A DNA stretch of 64,000 nucleotides from Cyrtodaria siliqua (GCA_037043455.1 JAWPHD010004382.1:1-64000), one strand, 5' to 3'; counted from the first letter of the stretch, positions 1 through 12,688 are shown. Notes: generated from the letters alone by a model not told the origin. Program-made: numbers and translations.

Positions 1-583
1 TCTTCTAAATTGACATTTCCTTTCTACACGTACTTTCTCTACTTTATTACATATTCATCTGTTTCATCAATACATTTGTACACTAGTAACGTCATTTCGC
101 GAAACATAAAATTGCTACCCACTGAAGATCTACGAATGTAGAAAAATTACTTGCAGAAAAGAAATATCAATTTAGAAGAATCACTTTGTTCTTTTTTTGT
201 ATATATCTACCAGCACAAGGACCTTAAACTCTTATGTAAATAAAACAAGTTTAACACGACCTTTTCAGTGCAGCAGCAGCTAAAGCTTTTCACGCGCACA
301 CACCGCATAACTCACTTTTGAATTTCAAGTGTTTTAACACGAAGTAGTCCCAATTTGCACTCACGTGCAGTTACGCGGAAATTGCAGTTGTCTTTTAAAA
401 AACGTTAGCTTAAGCAAATTTTGAATGCAAAAACAACATAGACAATGAATAAAGTAAGTTTATACGTTAAACATCCCCATAGCATTCGTTTTGACTACTA
501 CTGGCATATTTTGCATAGCCTAAATCGCTGTTCAAATGTGAAGATCGGAAATTTTGAGTTTTTTGAAACTGCAAAATTGACGA
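1..583. other. AT-rich non-coding DNA, no gene seen
   Basis: No open frame with recognisable protein character, no RNA gene and no clear repeat was seen. A short CAG run (about 272-281) is the only simple sequence. Confidence 0.5.
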
Positions 584-722
584 TTTCTCAAAACGGTCAC
601 AAAAAATGAGTAGTCACCAATTTGGCTTAAACCAACAGGAATGATAGATCAGTACCTCTACTACCTTTCCTGAAAATTTCGGCAAAATTCATGACTACAC
701 ATTTTTTGAGACCGTTTTGAAA
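584..722. repeat. Imperfect foldback of ~40-bp arms
   Basis: The arm at about 584-625 (containing TCAAAACGGTCACAAAAAATG) is matched in inverted orientation by about 681-722 (containing CATTTTTTGAGACCGTTTTGA), with a ~55-bp spacer. It is probably a small foldback or MITE-like remnant. No coding content was seen. Confidence 0.5.
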
Positions 723-1358
723 GATGGTCACCCTTTTGTGTCACTCAAAACACACATTATTCAAAATGACGGCTACAAGCTAAATAAGCAAAACTGAAAA
801 TCAATAACAGAAATGTAAAACATGAATATTTTCTACTCCCGGACATAGTTATTTCCTGCCCCGGTAAAATGTCGGTAAGTCAACCTTTAAACACTTTTTC
901 TGCCTTTCCTTTAGCATGTTTACGGTAAACATCAGCAGCTCTAGGCACTTATTATACTGTAGGCCAAGTCGGCTGTAATTTGTTGTGTTGATTTACGGTT
1001 GAATGAACTGTGGATAATTGCAAGTGAATACTTCACAATTCCAGGATTTAATGAGCAAAAATGCAGACCTATTCATGTGTTAACTATTCTTATGGTTGAA
1101 TGATGTAACAAGTACTTGTAGAATATGTACAGCTACTAAAAATACTGTCAACTTGAGCTACTCAAGCCCGAGTCAAGGTCATGTCATTAGACCACATGAG
1201 TCATGTCGCGTTCGCCTCGATTAGGGACACCGACAGACATAAACAAAACAAAGGATGAAAGGTATGTACATTACTCGGTACTGTCTCCGTTAAAATTTAA
1301 TAATAATATAGCACTGATGTATTATTTCTATGATGAGACCCTCCAAGTAGCGTCTATG

Positions 1359-1585
1359 TTCACTGAAAATTGTTCCCCAAAAATAGTTTGCTTTGTTCTC
1401 AAAAAAAAAAGTCCATTTATTTGTATTATTATGTTCCCTTGGCCTTGTTCCCCAAAAATACTACCAATAACGGACAATGTTCCATTGTTCCCCAAAAATA
1501 AAACACCCTCTATGACCGCAGAGCAGAAATGCACCGTTGCCACCTCCCCTTCACCCACCACACACCCCCTCCCCCCCCCCCCCCC
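1359..1585. repeat. Short direct repeats and poly-C tract
   Basis: The 15-bp word TGTTCCCCAAAAATA recurs near 1371, 1448 and 1488. The stretch ends in a homopolymer of C at about 1571-1585. Open frames on both strands here owe their length to this simple sequence and are not called as genes. Confidence 0.5.
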
Positions 1586-1674
1586 ATAAAGTTTGCATAT
1601 AGCTACAGCAGTACTGTAAAGGATTAACACATCTACTGTACATGTCTAAAAACAACAATTGATTTTTCTTTCAG

Positions 1675-1750
1675 GGATCTTTGCAGATGTTGCCACCTTC
1701 TGTCAAGTGGCATCTCCAAGTTCCAGCTTTGAGACTGAGCCTAGCCCTGG
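1675..1750 (+). CDS. Candidate internal exon of an unidentified host gene
   Basis: A 76-nt block lies between a good acceptor (pyrimidine-rich TTTTTCTTTCAG, ending 1674) and a consensus donor (GG|GTAAGC at 1751). Entered in phase 1 it reads ...FADVATFCQVASPSSSF..., a Ser/Pro-rich stretch without stops. It leaves two bases (GG) that combine with the first base of the downstream exon at 4015. An alternative is phase 0, which is also open and could start from a tiny upstream exon: an ATG TCG immediately before a perfect GTAAGT donor at 869-880. No family is recognised, and a spliced non-coding RNA is possible. The call rests on splice signals and reading-frame continuity only. Confidence 0.4.
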
Positions 1751-2729
1751 GTAAGCTAAAGCTATAAACTTTAATATAGTTGACCCCTGTGATATAGGTT
1801 AATTAAGCTAATGTTATGATACGGCAATCTTTCGAGCCACTCCAGAGAGTGGAATTTAAAAAATGTACCTAAGCTACTCGATCTATCTTACTAGCAAATG
1901 TTAACATTTCAAGTCAGATTTGATAAACATTATGTACACTGTTTCTAAACCTACTGATGACAAAGCATATATATAACTTACATATTTGGAGAATCCAAAA
2001 TCTACATACACAGTATAAACAGCTTTAACCAGCCGGACCAAACCCCAAAACTGGAGTGTCGAATTAAGAGTTACCATCATTTTACGGATATTCAATCACG
2101 GGTATTCTAAGAACCTATTAATAAACCTATACTTTTAATCGGCACATATTCATTGTTATATGACCTGAACACGGATAGAGTTTCGATAAACGGTTTTCTA
2201 GTGTAATTTTGTAGTTATTTGGCGGGATAGCTACTTTAAAAAAAAAGAGAAGTGATAAGGAAGTCTGGTCAGGTTACAAAAACACAATTTTTTTTTCTGC
2301 CTAACTATAAGTATAATTGTCCCAGCTCATTGGGATACTTTACATTTTTGTTTTTTTATTGAGATATTGTGAAATTCTATCACATAAAACAATGGATACA
2401 CGATGATACAACATGAACGTTTCTCTGTGATGTTGACAGTTTACAGCGATATTATTAAAGACCGCCCCAGTTAAATTACAAATAATAGGACACTTTAAAG
2501 GGACATATGGCAATCTTGAAGATTTTGTCGAACATTAGTATTAGTTTATTAGTCCAGTATCAATTTCCCTTTAAAACTGCTTGCATATAATTAAATAAAA
2601 TTTAGATGTGTTATTTGTCTTCGTTATTCTACCATAGATTTAAATATATGATTGTTGCAATAATATCAGCAATTAGTAATAATATATAAATTATACAGTT
2701 ATACTATAATTATAGAGAATAATATACAG
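1751..2729. other. Intron-like non-coding DNA
   Basis: AT-rich sequence downstream of the candidate donor at 1751. No gene or recognisable repeat was seen before the SINE-like block at about 2757. Confidence 0.4.
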
Positions 2730-2756
2730 GCATGTCATATCTCATCCTTTCCGTCG

Positions 2757-2965
2757 ATGTGTTCTTGGGAAAGACACTTTCCTTTAGCCTCGTCCTTCGG
2801 ACGGGTACGTAAACCGGTCTATTCTCAGAGCACGTTAAGGAACAATAGGAAGCTATTCGATAATAAGGGTAGGGCACAGTTCCCAGATTCCTATGTATCC
2901 TTCCCCTCTCTCTGGGGCGGCTCTAAATAACCTATACTATGCTGATGAGCCGTTTAACAACATTC
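2757..2965 (+). repeat. SINE body, 5'-truncated copy
   Basis: It shares an ordered series of blocks with 5290-5450: TTAGCCTCGTCC, GTCTATTCTC.GAGCA, AGTAGG/TAGGGC and TTCCCAGATTCC.ATG. The 5290 copy has a tRNA-like B-box head upstream, and this one lacks it, so it looks like a 5'-truncated SINE. It lies in the putative intron of the gene spanning 1675-4072. Confidence 0.5.
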
Positions 2966-3360
2966 CATCCATATCTCATCCTGTATTGCCCCGAGATGCC
3001 AATATCTGCCCGAGAGCTTATATTTGGGCGAAGTCCGGGCACGATATGAAAATGTCATTCTATGTATGACATAACAAAATTATATACTTCAAAATATTTT
3101 GTTGATTTTAGCAGTGATGGGAGAATAATGATTAAATATTAATTTCTCGGCGGATATAATAGCTGATTTGAATAGCGGATTTATTAAACGAGTTGGCAAA
3201 AATATACAATGCGCGGCTTGTCGAGCATCAAATAATGTTTGCTGAAGAGTTTAAAAAATAATAGATGATTTTGTGAGATTCTATTGATCACACAAAACCC
3301 ATACAAGTTGATGGTAAAATGTTCACATTTCTCTGTGATGTCAATTTACCTATATATTAA

Positions 3361-3876
3361 TACCGTATTTCCTCTATTAAAAGCGCCTTCCCTAATAGAA
3401 GCGCCCCCACCTGTTTTAAGAAACCGTATCGTCTTCAAAAATGGATTTGATTAAATTAAAAGTTCCTAAAAAAAATACACTGTTTTTACCGCTAATGGAT
3501 TTGATTACGGGAGTTTTTTACCTTCGACACCAGTATGGTCTATGACATAAACCTTAAAGCGCTATCATTATCAATACAAATATCTTTTATTATTATTTAA
3601 TTCATACGCAACCAACCTGTTTTGTAATCGTCAAGTTTGACGGAAATGTGTATCATATAGATGCAGAGTGATAACAGTAATATATACTCAGTACATTGTC
3701 AGGTTTAGGTTTAGTCAATACCGGTGTAACATTAAAAGATCGCCGTACAGTAATTCTATAAGGAAACAGTCGGGGGGAAAGGAGGTGAAATATATTGAAC
3801 ATTTGTATCATAATAGTATTGCCCCTCTTCGCACTTTCCATAGCGCCCGGGAGCTACTGTTAGAGGAAATACGGTA
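3361..3876. mobile_element. MITE / non-autonomous DNA transposon
   Basis: The ends are inverted: TACCGTATTTCCTCTA at 3361 and its complement TAGAGGAAATACGGTA ending at 3876. GCGCC-rich subterminal blocks follow each end (AAGCGCC near 3380, GGCGC near 3843 as TAGCGCCCGG). The element is about 516 bp, encodes no transposase, and is flanked by TA-rich sequence compatible with a TA duplication. It lies in the putative intron of the host gene. Confidence 0.6.
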
Positions 3877-4014
3877 TATACGACAGCCCAAGTTAAATTT
3901 CCTTTAAAAATAACAGGACACTCTGTCGATTCATGTGAAATTCCATGCATATAACATATGGCTTATATATTTTTCACCACCATCCTTTTTAACAACTTGT
4001 TTTGTTCATTTCAG

Positions 4015-4072
4015 AGACACATCATCTGGTTTCCAGATGCCCTTCGTTCTTCAAATACCAATGCGACCCTGA
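4015..4072 (+). CDS. Candidate terminal coding exon of the same host gene
   Basis: The acceptor TTTTGTTCATTTCAG ends at 4014. Joining GG from the exon ending at 1750 gives a Gly codon and the tail DTSSGFQMPFVLQIPMRP, then TGA at 4070-4072. Two other frames stay open somewhat longer (to about 4094 and 4124), so the reading frame is uncertain. An AATAAA at 4549-4554, about 480 bp downstream, could be the poly(A) signal. No homologous family is recognised. Confidence 0.4.
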
Positions 4073-4548
4073 AAGACGTGGATTTAACCAAAAAAGTTGA
4101 CTATAATGTGATCGCAAGATTCTAAACTCTAGGAAATATATTAATTTAATTAGGCCAAATCAGAAACGCGGTTAATTTTTGTTCGGCCTTATGCGTTACA
4201 GTGTATACTTGTTACTGCGTATCCCGCTTGAGATGTGTTCGCCTGATCATGATGGTGACTTCAATTTGGCAATCCCGAGGACTGAGCAGACGTTATTTAT
4301 TTAAAGAATGAAAAAATGAACATAATTATACCTCACAGAGACTCACTATATAATGTGTAAAGCTGTTAAAAAACACCAATTTTAATGTATACAATGTCAT
4401 ACTGCTCACATTCAAAAAAACTTTTGGTGTTTAATATCATTTTAACATATTTTAGGCCATATATGACGATTGATTTTTTTGTTGTAAGTATGAAGTAAAT
4501 TTCATTATTGTAGTATTTAATAGATTTTAAGTTTATAAATATAATATA

Positions 4549-4554
4549 AATAAA
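4549..4554 (+). terminator. Candidate poly(A) signal AATAAA
   Basis: AATAAA followed by AT-rich sequence downstream of the candidate terminal exon at 4015. The assignment is by position only, since such hexamers are common in AT-rich DNA. Confidence 0.3.
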
Positions 4555-4599
4555 ATATTGTATTATTTATTCTTTGGTTCAGTTGAATCTATGTAAAAA

Positions 4600-5204
4600 A
4601 TAAAAGTTTCCATTTGCGTACAGTCATGTATCTGAAACTGAAAAACTGCCTTTTGGGAACACAAGGTCATTTTAATCTATTTATTGTTTATTCAAGCTTT
4701 TGAAATAGATCTTTTGTAATTAAAGTGACACATGGGCCGATGATGGCAATCTTGAAGTGTACATCGAGCACTGAAATTAGCATCTCAAAACATGTTTTGC
4801 TGTACTTAGCGGTACTCGTCTGATAAAGCAAATGTCACTGGTCTAGCCTGGTCAAGTAAAATTCATCGGGTTGAAGAGTGCATAAAAAATATCCGCATGA
4901 CGGATATATTTACATCTTCACACACATCTTCATCTCAAGGAATGTTGTTACACATGTGCAATACCTCTGACCTTCATTTTGGCAGAGTTATGCCCTATTC
5001 ATCAGCCTAACCTGCAACTAACCTTGGAAATAAGCAAACAGCACTGTCAGCAGGCGAAGCAAGTGTTCATGGATGATGGAACACACTTCTAGTTCAAGGT
5101 CGACTTAGTGACCGCTTCCCACTAATTACAGTCTGGAAACTGATATTTCCATGTCTATACTAGTTTGACATATATAAGCCGTTATATTTATTTTGTCAAG
5201 TGTC
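4600..5204. other. Non-coding, nothing recognised
   Basis: No convincing frame, RNA gene or repeat was identified. Confidence 0.4.
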
Positions 5205-5455
5205 AGTGTAGACTGTAGTGGACTGTGCGGTGCACTTAAAAGCACAGGATCCGGGTTCAAGACTCAACGGCGCCACTGAGTTTCCTCAGTGTGTTTGTCA
5301 TTTCCAATTAGCCTCGTCCAACGTAAGGAGACATAAATTCTCCTATATCGAAGTCTATTCTCCGAGCATGTTTAATAAGCAAAAGTAGGAGTAGGGCGTT
5401 TCCCAGATTCCAATGAGACAGATTCCAATGAGACACCTACCCTGACCAGATCCGC
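5205..5455 (+). mobile_element. tRNA-derived SINE copy
   Basis: The 5' head contains a B-box-like GGTTCAAGACTC at about 5255, preceded by GGATCC and a short GTGCACTTAAAAGCAC hairpin as in a tRNA T-arm region. The body shares ordered blocks with 2757-2965 (TTAGCCTCGTCC ... TTCCCAGATTCC). A small internal duplication of CAGATTCCAATGAGACA lies at about 5404-5437. The match to a Pol III B box is imperfect, so tRNA origin is inferred. Confidence 0.5.
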
Positions 5456-6479
5456 CTTTTTATTTTGTTTATGGGTGGGGTGAGTGATCGTGGTGGTGAC
5501 GGGCAGGAGGGGCCGGTGAGGGATAAACAAATAAATTGGACTGCAGCTTTGTTTTAGTATTTAGATTTTAAATATGGCTATGCTCGCCCATAAAAAATAA
5601 ATAAAAAAAACATTAACACACCAGCGGGTGGCTACCATATTTCCAGATGCACACCGAGAAGTTGAACAGCGGTCAACCTATTTAAATATAGGCTACAGAC
5701 TACTTTTCAGACTTTAGCGTGAGCCCCTTCAACGCACCTGTAGACGTTCAATGACTGACAGTGACACTCGTTATATATTTTGACCGACAGTGCCGAGTCG
5801 AAAATTTTATCGTTTTAGCGTGTAATTTTGATAAAGAAAAACCATGATGTTCGTAACATGTAGTACACGTCATGTACTATTTAAGCTTAAACAACATATT
5901 TTTAGTATCTCATTGTATTTCATTAGAAAAGAACACAAGTGTTACCATTTTTAAACGCATTTTAACAATACCATCTCTTACGAGTTATTTCCCCTCGCTT
6001 CGAAATTTTAAATGGGTGAATCTCGCAATTTCTCGCGCAGTAAAGCATCTAAAAGTCAATACAGCTGAAGATGACGAAACTTAAAGGGGAACTGAAATTT
6101 TAATCATGTAAACTTGTAACAATCTTCCAGATTACGCGTTTAAAAAAAAAGAAAATGGCGGCCGTTTCACTTTTTTTGTACGTTGACGGAAAATGACGTA
6201 CTACTTTCCGTTGTCATGTGTTGCTATGATAAGTGGACGGCGGAGCTAAATAACCACTCTGCTTCCCACCTGTTTAGGGACATACGATTAAACAAATAAA
6301 CATCGATATAAAAAGTGTGTCAAAAACAAAGGGTGTTATTTTATTATTTTATAAACAAAGTATCAGAATTACCGCCCATATCTTAAAAACAACTTATTTC
6401 ATTATGTAATACAAACGTATTGCTTTGAACAAATTTAATATTTGGCATTGACAATAATTGTCGATTATATACTTGTTTA
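5456..6479. other. Non-coding; CRE/YY1-like cluster near 6150
   Basis: No gene was recognised. Around 6155-6215 an AATGGCGGCCG block is followed by TGACGGAAA, TGACGTAC and TTTCCGTTGTCA. The last and first of these form an inverted repeat around a CRE-like TGACGTAC. A promoter fragment or mobile-element end is possible, but no transcript can be attached to it. Confidence 0.3.
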
Positions 6480-6720
6480 ACCGCTGAAATATGTTCACAA
6501 ACGACTGTTAATCTCAAAAACACAAAGAAACAAATAACAACTAAATATAAAGATGAATAAAAGGCAAGATAAGACATTACAAAAACACAAGGGTTGACAA
6601 TAGGGGCGACCGCCTTAAAACGGTCAGTGGCTAAAAGGGCCGCTGAGTGTTTAAACCAGGTTCTAGGGTGCACCAAACCTCACTCTTACCCCATTGTCAT
6701 ATTTTGCTCAGTTTACACCG
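6480..6720 (-). mobile_element. Naiad PLE 3'-end fragment
   Basis: On the minus strand this matches the 3' terminus of the Naiad at 47783-51235: the two-hairpin 3'-UTR module followed by a GT-rich tail. Only non-coding sequence is present and it is solitary. The module (6596-6698) is complete, with a shifted but still paired closing stem. Confidence 0.7.
6596..6698 (-). other. Structured Naiad 3'-UTR module, copy 1
   Basis: Read on the minus strand, the 5' arm GACAATGGGG pairs with the 3' arm CCCCTATTGTC. Inside are a CAGCGGC/GCCACTG hairpin and an ACCG/CGGT hairpin. Relative to the copy at 50989-51089, both closing-stem arms differ but still pair by Watson-Crick or G-U. Confidence 0.55.
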
Positions 6721-8429
6721 ATAGCGTATGTGTTTCCTTTACTGTTTCTTTAGTGTTACTTCCAAGGAGGAGATTAGTGTACAAAATCGAATTAAATATT
6801 AGATAAGAAACATCACAAATATGACTTTTCTTTTTTATTTCATCACAAATATCTAAATGTTTGTTTCAACGAGTTGGACTTGGTCAAACACAAAGCATGA
6901 TTTTATGGCTTTATTGCCTATTACTAGGTAAACTAAACGCAGGTTTGCTATAACTTTACTGAATAATATCAAGGAATATACAACCATTTGCGAATTAAAT
7001 ATTGATGCTGTTCTTAACTGCAAAACAATAAGCGTATGAATATATCAATATCTTATCATTAAAATGTATTAAACATAATGACACATTAATGTTTTAGAAA
7101 CATGAAAACAGTGCGATATGTCATCGAGAAATGTGGCATTCGTGAAAAAATAACGGTTTCACACTTCTCGATGAAATAAAATCTGTTATGCACTCCAAAA
7201 CATCAAATTTTATTTTTATTTTATGCTTTATAATAAAAGTGTTCTGCAGTATGCAGACAACTTGACGACGTCATTGGCTAATAGTATGATAAAATTGCTG
7301 TTTTTAATTCTCCATAACTTCTAAACTACTTAACCGATTTCAATAATCTACGATTCGATTATAGCAACTTTCTGAAAAAGGTAGGTTTTGAAAAAAGTGA
7401 CCAACTGACATTTTTCACTATAAATAACAATAATTTCGAAATACTTGACCAGTTTAAAAAACTATAGCTCATTTTCTTAGTTACACCATTTACAGTCGAA
7501 TGATATATATTAAAAAGTTATTTTCTAAACAAATAAAAAACAAATGTTTTGATATTGAAAAAACGTGGTTCCTGCAGTGAAAAATAAAATTCTATGTTCC
7601 ACATGTATTACATACTGCTTTTATTTCACTGCTAAAATCCACTATTTCACTCCTAAGCGTAAAATGATTGTTATTATAAATGCTTGTGGTTAGATAGGTG
7701 CATTCTGGGAAAGCAATACTTCCTGTTTGACTTCTGCCCTGAGTCTACTTGTATAGCTTAATTGATTTTGACCAATTTCTTTCATTCAACATTACCTAAA
7801 AACGTGCAAACCATAGTGTTGCAGCTAAAATAGTAAGTCTAAACTAGATATGTTGGTATTACAAGTTTGAATGTTTATTGTATCTCGATTTAGTCTGTGA
7901 GAACCTATCTACAGTAAGTCCGACTTATTTAAAACTAGAACATTGCCAAGCCATGTTGCAGGTGAAGTATTAAGTCTCAACTACGTATTTTTTTATTCTG
8001 GCTGCTTATTTTATAATGTATTATTACGAACGTTCAGTGTACATCGATGTATAATTTCAAGAGGTAATTACGCACACAACGTTAGGTCAGCAGTTATTTA
8101 GAGAATATTACAATACTTATTGATGCTGATTTACGACAACATCATAGTGCCATTTCACATTCGATGAACGTGATTCAATCAGATGGTAACAGTGACTCCA
8201 GACCATGTTATTATTTGCAATTGCTCAATCAAATATGAAATTGACCATGGTGAGTATCATTTATCTGTGAAGTCGACATGTGTGAAGTTGGCACCGCTTT
8301 GTATAATCTGTATCTTCAAGCTTCTAGATACCCTCTTGGACAGATTTTTGTCTTTGAGGATAAAAGTAGACTCGCACTAAACATGGGATGACAATATAAA
8401 AGACGTACCAGATTTTGGGCCCTATAATA
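6721..8429. other. AT-rich non-coding DNA
   Basis: No gene or recognisable element was found. Short frames in this stretch lack protein character. Confidence 0.4.
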
Positions 8430-9440
8430 CTGTCTACCGAAAGTCTGAAAGTAATGGTAACGTTTGATATATGTCTTCAATCTAGTCTTGTCTTGCCCTG
8501 GTTGGTTTATCCTCTTGTTGCATTGGCTTCTGTGAAGTCATTGAGTAATTGTTTTGTGTCTTACTATGAATTAATCTTGTGTTGTTGCTTTTTATATTCA
8601 CATATTCATGGTCATCTTTGTGTTATGCTTATGTTGCCTATTAATTCTGCATATTTTGTTAGAGGAACGGCTTCGCGGGAATATATTTATTTACACTGTT
8701 CATTATTGGGATGATAATATGATCAGATGATACGAGTGAGTTTTGATACATATACACCCTGGAACCGCCGCAAAGAGGGCCTGCTGGATAAGTACAACAC
8801 CAACCTTAAAACACTTCTGCGACTAGGCATATCACAACACTCATTTGTATGTTTAGTGATTGACCCCTCAACAGTCAGTCATTACGCTTATCTTTTCACT
8901 TGTGCGATGACTGGACTACCTCTTGGGACTCTATGATTGTACCTACTGACCGTTCCAAGTCGGTAACCCTGTCTTCACCACCCTTTCTGTTGTTTTTTGT
9001 CTCTTTCATTATATTATCAAATCCTTGTTTGCAGTACAGTGCGGACCTACGATGCCATTGCGTTCGGACGCTGTAGTTTCTATAGGACCCTATATATCAT
9101 TTTTGAACCCCATGCGACGAGTTTGCCACTGACCGTTTCGAGACGGTAGTCATGTTGTCTGTCCTTTTATATTTGTGATGTGAGAAAGTTTGCCTTTTAT
9201 TTATCATTGTGACTGTTGTTAGTTTCGATGTGTGTTTTTGTTTGACTGTTGTCCTTGAATACTACATTTTCTTTTCGACTGTGGTATCTCCGTTTGTACT
9301 TTTATTGCCTAATAATGCTCCCTGGTGTGTTAACTGATATAGCTTGGTGGGGATTTCTTTATTTACACTGTCTTGTTTTTTATTGTGATTACAATACGGT
9401 AAGAGTGGGGCTTGGTGCACTTTACCTTGTTTCCATTTGT
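8430..9440 (+). mobile_element. Mosaic of Naiad 3' fragments (two subfamilies)
   Basis: Four pieces in the same orientation are joined. 8430-8720 is the subfamily-1 3' UTR. 8744-9110 is a subfamily-2 RT C-terminal scrap (KYNTNLKTLLRLGIS, then DPSTVSHYAY after a deletion) plus its tail (GTGCGGACCTACGATGCC). 9125-9310 is a 3' end with the ACCG/CGGT hairpin. 9311-9440 is another 3'-UTR piece. The subfamily-2 tail also flanks the minus-strand copy at 45764-46700. The structure fits the tandem, jumbled insertions known for Penelope-like elements. Confidence 0.7.
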
Positions 9441-12319
9441 TCTTGTGATGGTTTTGTTTTGTATGAGTATGTTGGCTGACTGTGTTTTAGAAATACAGCA
9501 TATCCATTTTGGCTTGCGTATCTACTTGTTCTGCCTACATTTTCAACATTAACTGTGACAGTCGCAGTACTAGGACAAGAAACGTTTACCAGTACAAGTA
9601 CAGTATTCGTTGCTTAAGATTCGCGTTATTTTCTTTGATTTTCTAATTATATAGCTGTGACGCTCCACGCTTTCACTTATTTTTTGTTGGGAGATTAGTT
9701 TGGTTGTTTCTTATACTTTCACTCATAACCAGTCAGATAGACTAATTTATTTTAACACAGTCTACTGCTTTGTAATTTTCATCACTTCCGGTGACCATTT
9801 CCTAGGGTAAGAACGCATAACATATCTCTCTGCAAAATTCGTTGCCATCTGCTATATTTCGAAAACTAAACCTTTCGAAATCTCTATAAATTGAGATACC
9901 ACATCTCTATTGTAATGCGCAGTTCATTATTTCGGCCGTATTTAATTTATTTGGTTGTATTTTGCACTTCTAAACTATCCTGTCGGCCTGTACTTCCGAG
10001 AAAACCAAAGTGATGCATGACTGCTATTTTATAGATATTTTAGTATAAAAATGAGCATGTATTGTATGAAACTAAATTATAGATTAATGCATACTGATAT
10101 TTAAAGAAATGTTTTGTATTTAAACTAAAATGACATTGCACATATGGCCAATCATAGAATGTTACATGCAGTGATGTATATCTAAGCACTTTGAAGCCAT
10201 GACCCTACATTAATTGTAAGACATGCGTATTCATATCGCACTGATATCGTTATGAATTCAACCATAAACTATGTTAAAACATCACCCTCTGAGATTACCT
10301 TTATTTCATCATGGACTTCGTCATGTATAGTATCTATTTTCTACCTTGATTCAGAGTGCTGAGTTTTATATTACTGAGATAGTGTAGACTAGAAAAAGCT
10401 GTGTTTTTATTTCACGATAAGTCATAATCATTGGGACGCTGTCGTAAATTTGCCTATTTGGGGCGAATAGTTAGACGAATACATGGTTCCCTGATATTAT
10501 CCGATTTATAGATGTGGACCACCAAGTGGTGTTAAAATTATGTCGAGTGTTTAATAATTTGTTCAACTGGAACGAATAACTGAAACGCTTGCATAAACTT
10601 ATGCCATAAGCTGGGGTCTCATTGTAGTTTTATAAACCTGTATTAGCATATTAGCATAAACTTATGCCATAAGCTGGGGTCTCATTGTAGTTTTATATAC
10701 CTGTATTATATGTACTTTTGTTTATTGCTAGTTTTCGATTGATGATGAACAGATTGGGTAGAAAATTGTATCTATTATATATTGTGGATGTCTTACTTAA
10801 AAGTGAATAGGTCTAACGACTGCACATTAAATTAATCTAAATCCTAGTTGCTTATAACTTTTGTAACGACCTTCTTATTTATAGCTAATGTCCATGGATC
10901 TGATAATACGTGTCGTCATGCATTATATATTGAAACTTACTATTCATAACGAAGTTTTCTCAATATGAATAAATGTTATTTGGATACTTCTATTTTGGTG
11001 TTCCCTAAAAGTCCAATGCATGTGTTGAGTTTTGAGATGTCCTTAAATCTAAAAGACGTGTACATTACTGACACGCCGAACCAATTTTAGGAAATTTATG
11101 GTGGTTCAGGATGGTAGTTATTGACTGGTCAATGGCGGCCATTCTGGATTGTCATAATTTATGTCGACCGATTTCAAAATGAACCCCGAGATTAGCCAGG
11201 GCGGAGTTCTAGGACTAGGTTATTCAAACTAGTTTTCCTAGAATGTCCTTATGTTATGAGTCGTCATAAAACTTTATAAACAACTATCGAGACAGTAAAC
11301 GATAGGGTCGGTCGTAACATAGCATTGCATTTTAACATGTTAAAAAATATTATGAATTTCCATGAGCCCATCTAAAATGCATCACATTACATTTACGATA
11401 GAAGGGAAGAGCATGTACTTGAACCTTGGCCTCACAATACAATTGATTTGTGTTAAATACATAGTTCCAAATTAGCTAATAATTATAAGCGGTAGGCAAA
11501 GCTAAGTTTTTGTTCTTAAATGATAATTCAAAACATTACATATTTATGTATATCTCCGATTTAGAAACGCACACTGTGTGGTCTATTGTAGAGACTCGTT
11601 TATACAGAAATAAAATCAACATGATACCGTCGTTCAAATAAATGTCTTAAAATTTATAATTAAAAGACGCCTTGCCAATAATTCACTAAATGGACATGAC
11701 ATAAGGATTTCCTTGTGCCAATGGATGTCACCAACCTTAATCAAAATGTGCTGTTTCCAAGTTGAGACTTGTCACATTATGTTTCAAATGGATACTTTCA
11801 CTAAATGTAGTAATATTGAATGATGACAGAGACTAAAAGCCTTAATACCTCTAATGTCGCAATACAGACATTCGGGATAGACATTTCCGTTTTCTGTCGC
11901 ATAAGGCAGTTTAAAGCACATCACACTTTTGTCGTAAATGTGCTGTTTCTCAACAGCTAATAATAATTTTCCAATCTATTAATACTAAAAGCCCGGGAGA
12001 GGTCTTACATAGGCATTGTTTATTGTCCAATCACATTCATTTATTGACTAAAATAGTGTTTAAGTTAAAAAGGAAATTATAAAAGCCAACCGATCACACA
12101 TCTTATGCAGTCGGATGCAAACATTACGCTGGATAATGGAGATATGTCTATTTCTGTCTCTAAAAACCGTCATGTCCTCATCTGAATCAATGACGAACTT
12201 CTTCACAAATACTGCTAATTAGCCCATTTGTTCCATTTGCATAAACATATGAGAGGAGAAAAAGTTAAAATATGTTATACGACGATATCGATAAGAGTTT
12301 ATTTTAATTTTATTCCACA
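9441..12319. other. AT-rich non-coding DNA with one short duplication
   Basis: No gene was seen. A ~60-bp segment containing ATAAACTTATGCCATAAGC is duplicated in tandem at about 10590-10707. Confidence 0.45.
10590..10707. repeat. Two-copy tandem duplication (~60 bp)
   Basis: GCATAAACTTATGCCATAAG followed by CTGGGGTCTCATTGTAG and a TTTTATAAACCTGTATTA tail is present twice with near identity, indicating a recent local duplication. Confidence 0.6.
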
Positions 12320-12327
12320 AAAGGGTT

Positions 12328-12428
12328 GACAATAGGGCTACCGCCTTGGAACGGTCAGTGGCAACACAGGTCACTGGGGGTTTAAACCGGTTCTAGAGTG
12401 CATCAAACCTCACACTTACCCTACTGTC
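12328..12428 (-). other. Structured Naiad 3'-UTR module, copy 2
   Basis: On the minus strand GACAGTAGGG (5') pairs with CCCTATTGTC (3') over ten positions including one G-U. The internal ACCG/CGGT hairpin is intact. The CAGTGAC/GCCACTG hairpin has one mismatch. Confidence 0.6.
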
Positions 12429-12688
12429 ATCCCATTAAAACAGGACAGTGTAAATAAAGAAATCCCCGACATGATCTAATCTCTAACCAACAAGGCAGCA
12501 TCAATAGGCAATATAAGTAAAACACATGAATGCTCGTGTAAATATAATACAAAAAAACAATAGCCTAGAAAGCCACAATGAAGGTACTCAATGACTTTGC
12601 AGAAGCCAGAGCAGTAAGAGAATAAACCATTAAGGGCAGGACAAGAAAGATCATGGACAAACATCAAACGCCACCGTCCCAATGGGCT

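Noticed and set aside
1203..1630. 128- and 100-residue open frames on opposite strands
   Set aside because: Both end in poly-Pro or poly-Gly from the C homopolymer, and the sequence consists of short direct repeats.
6383..6676. 97-residue minus-strand frame
   Set aside because: The first part is Naiad 3'-UTR sequence read by chance and the remainder is AT-rich flank.
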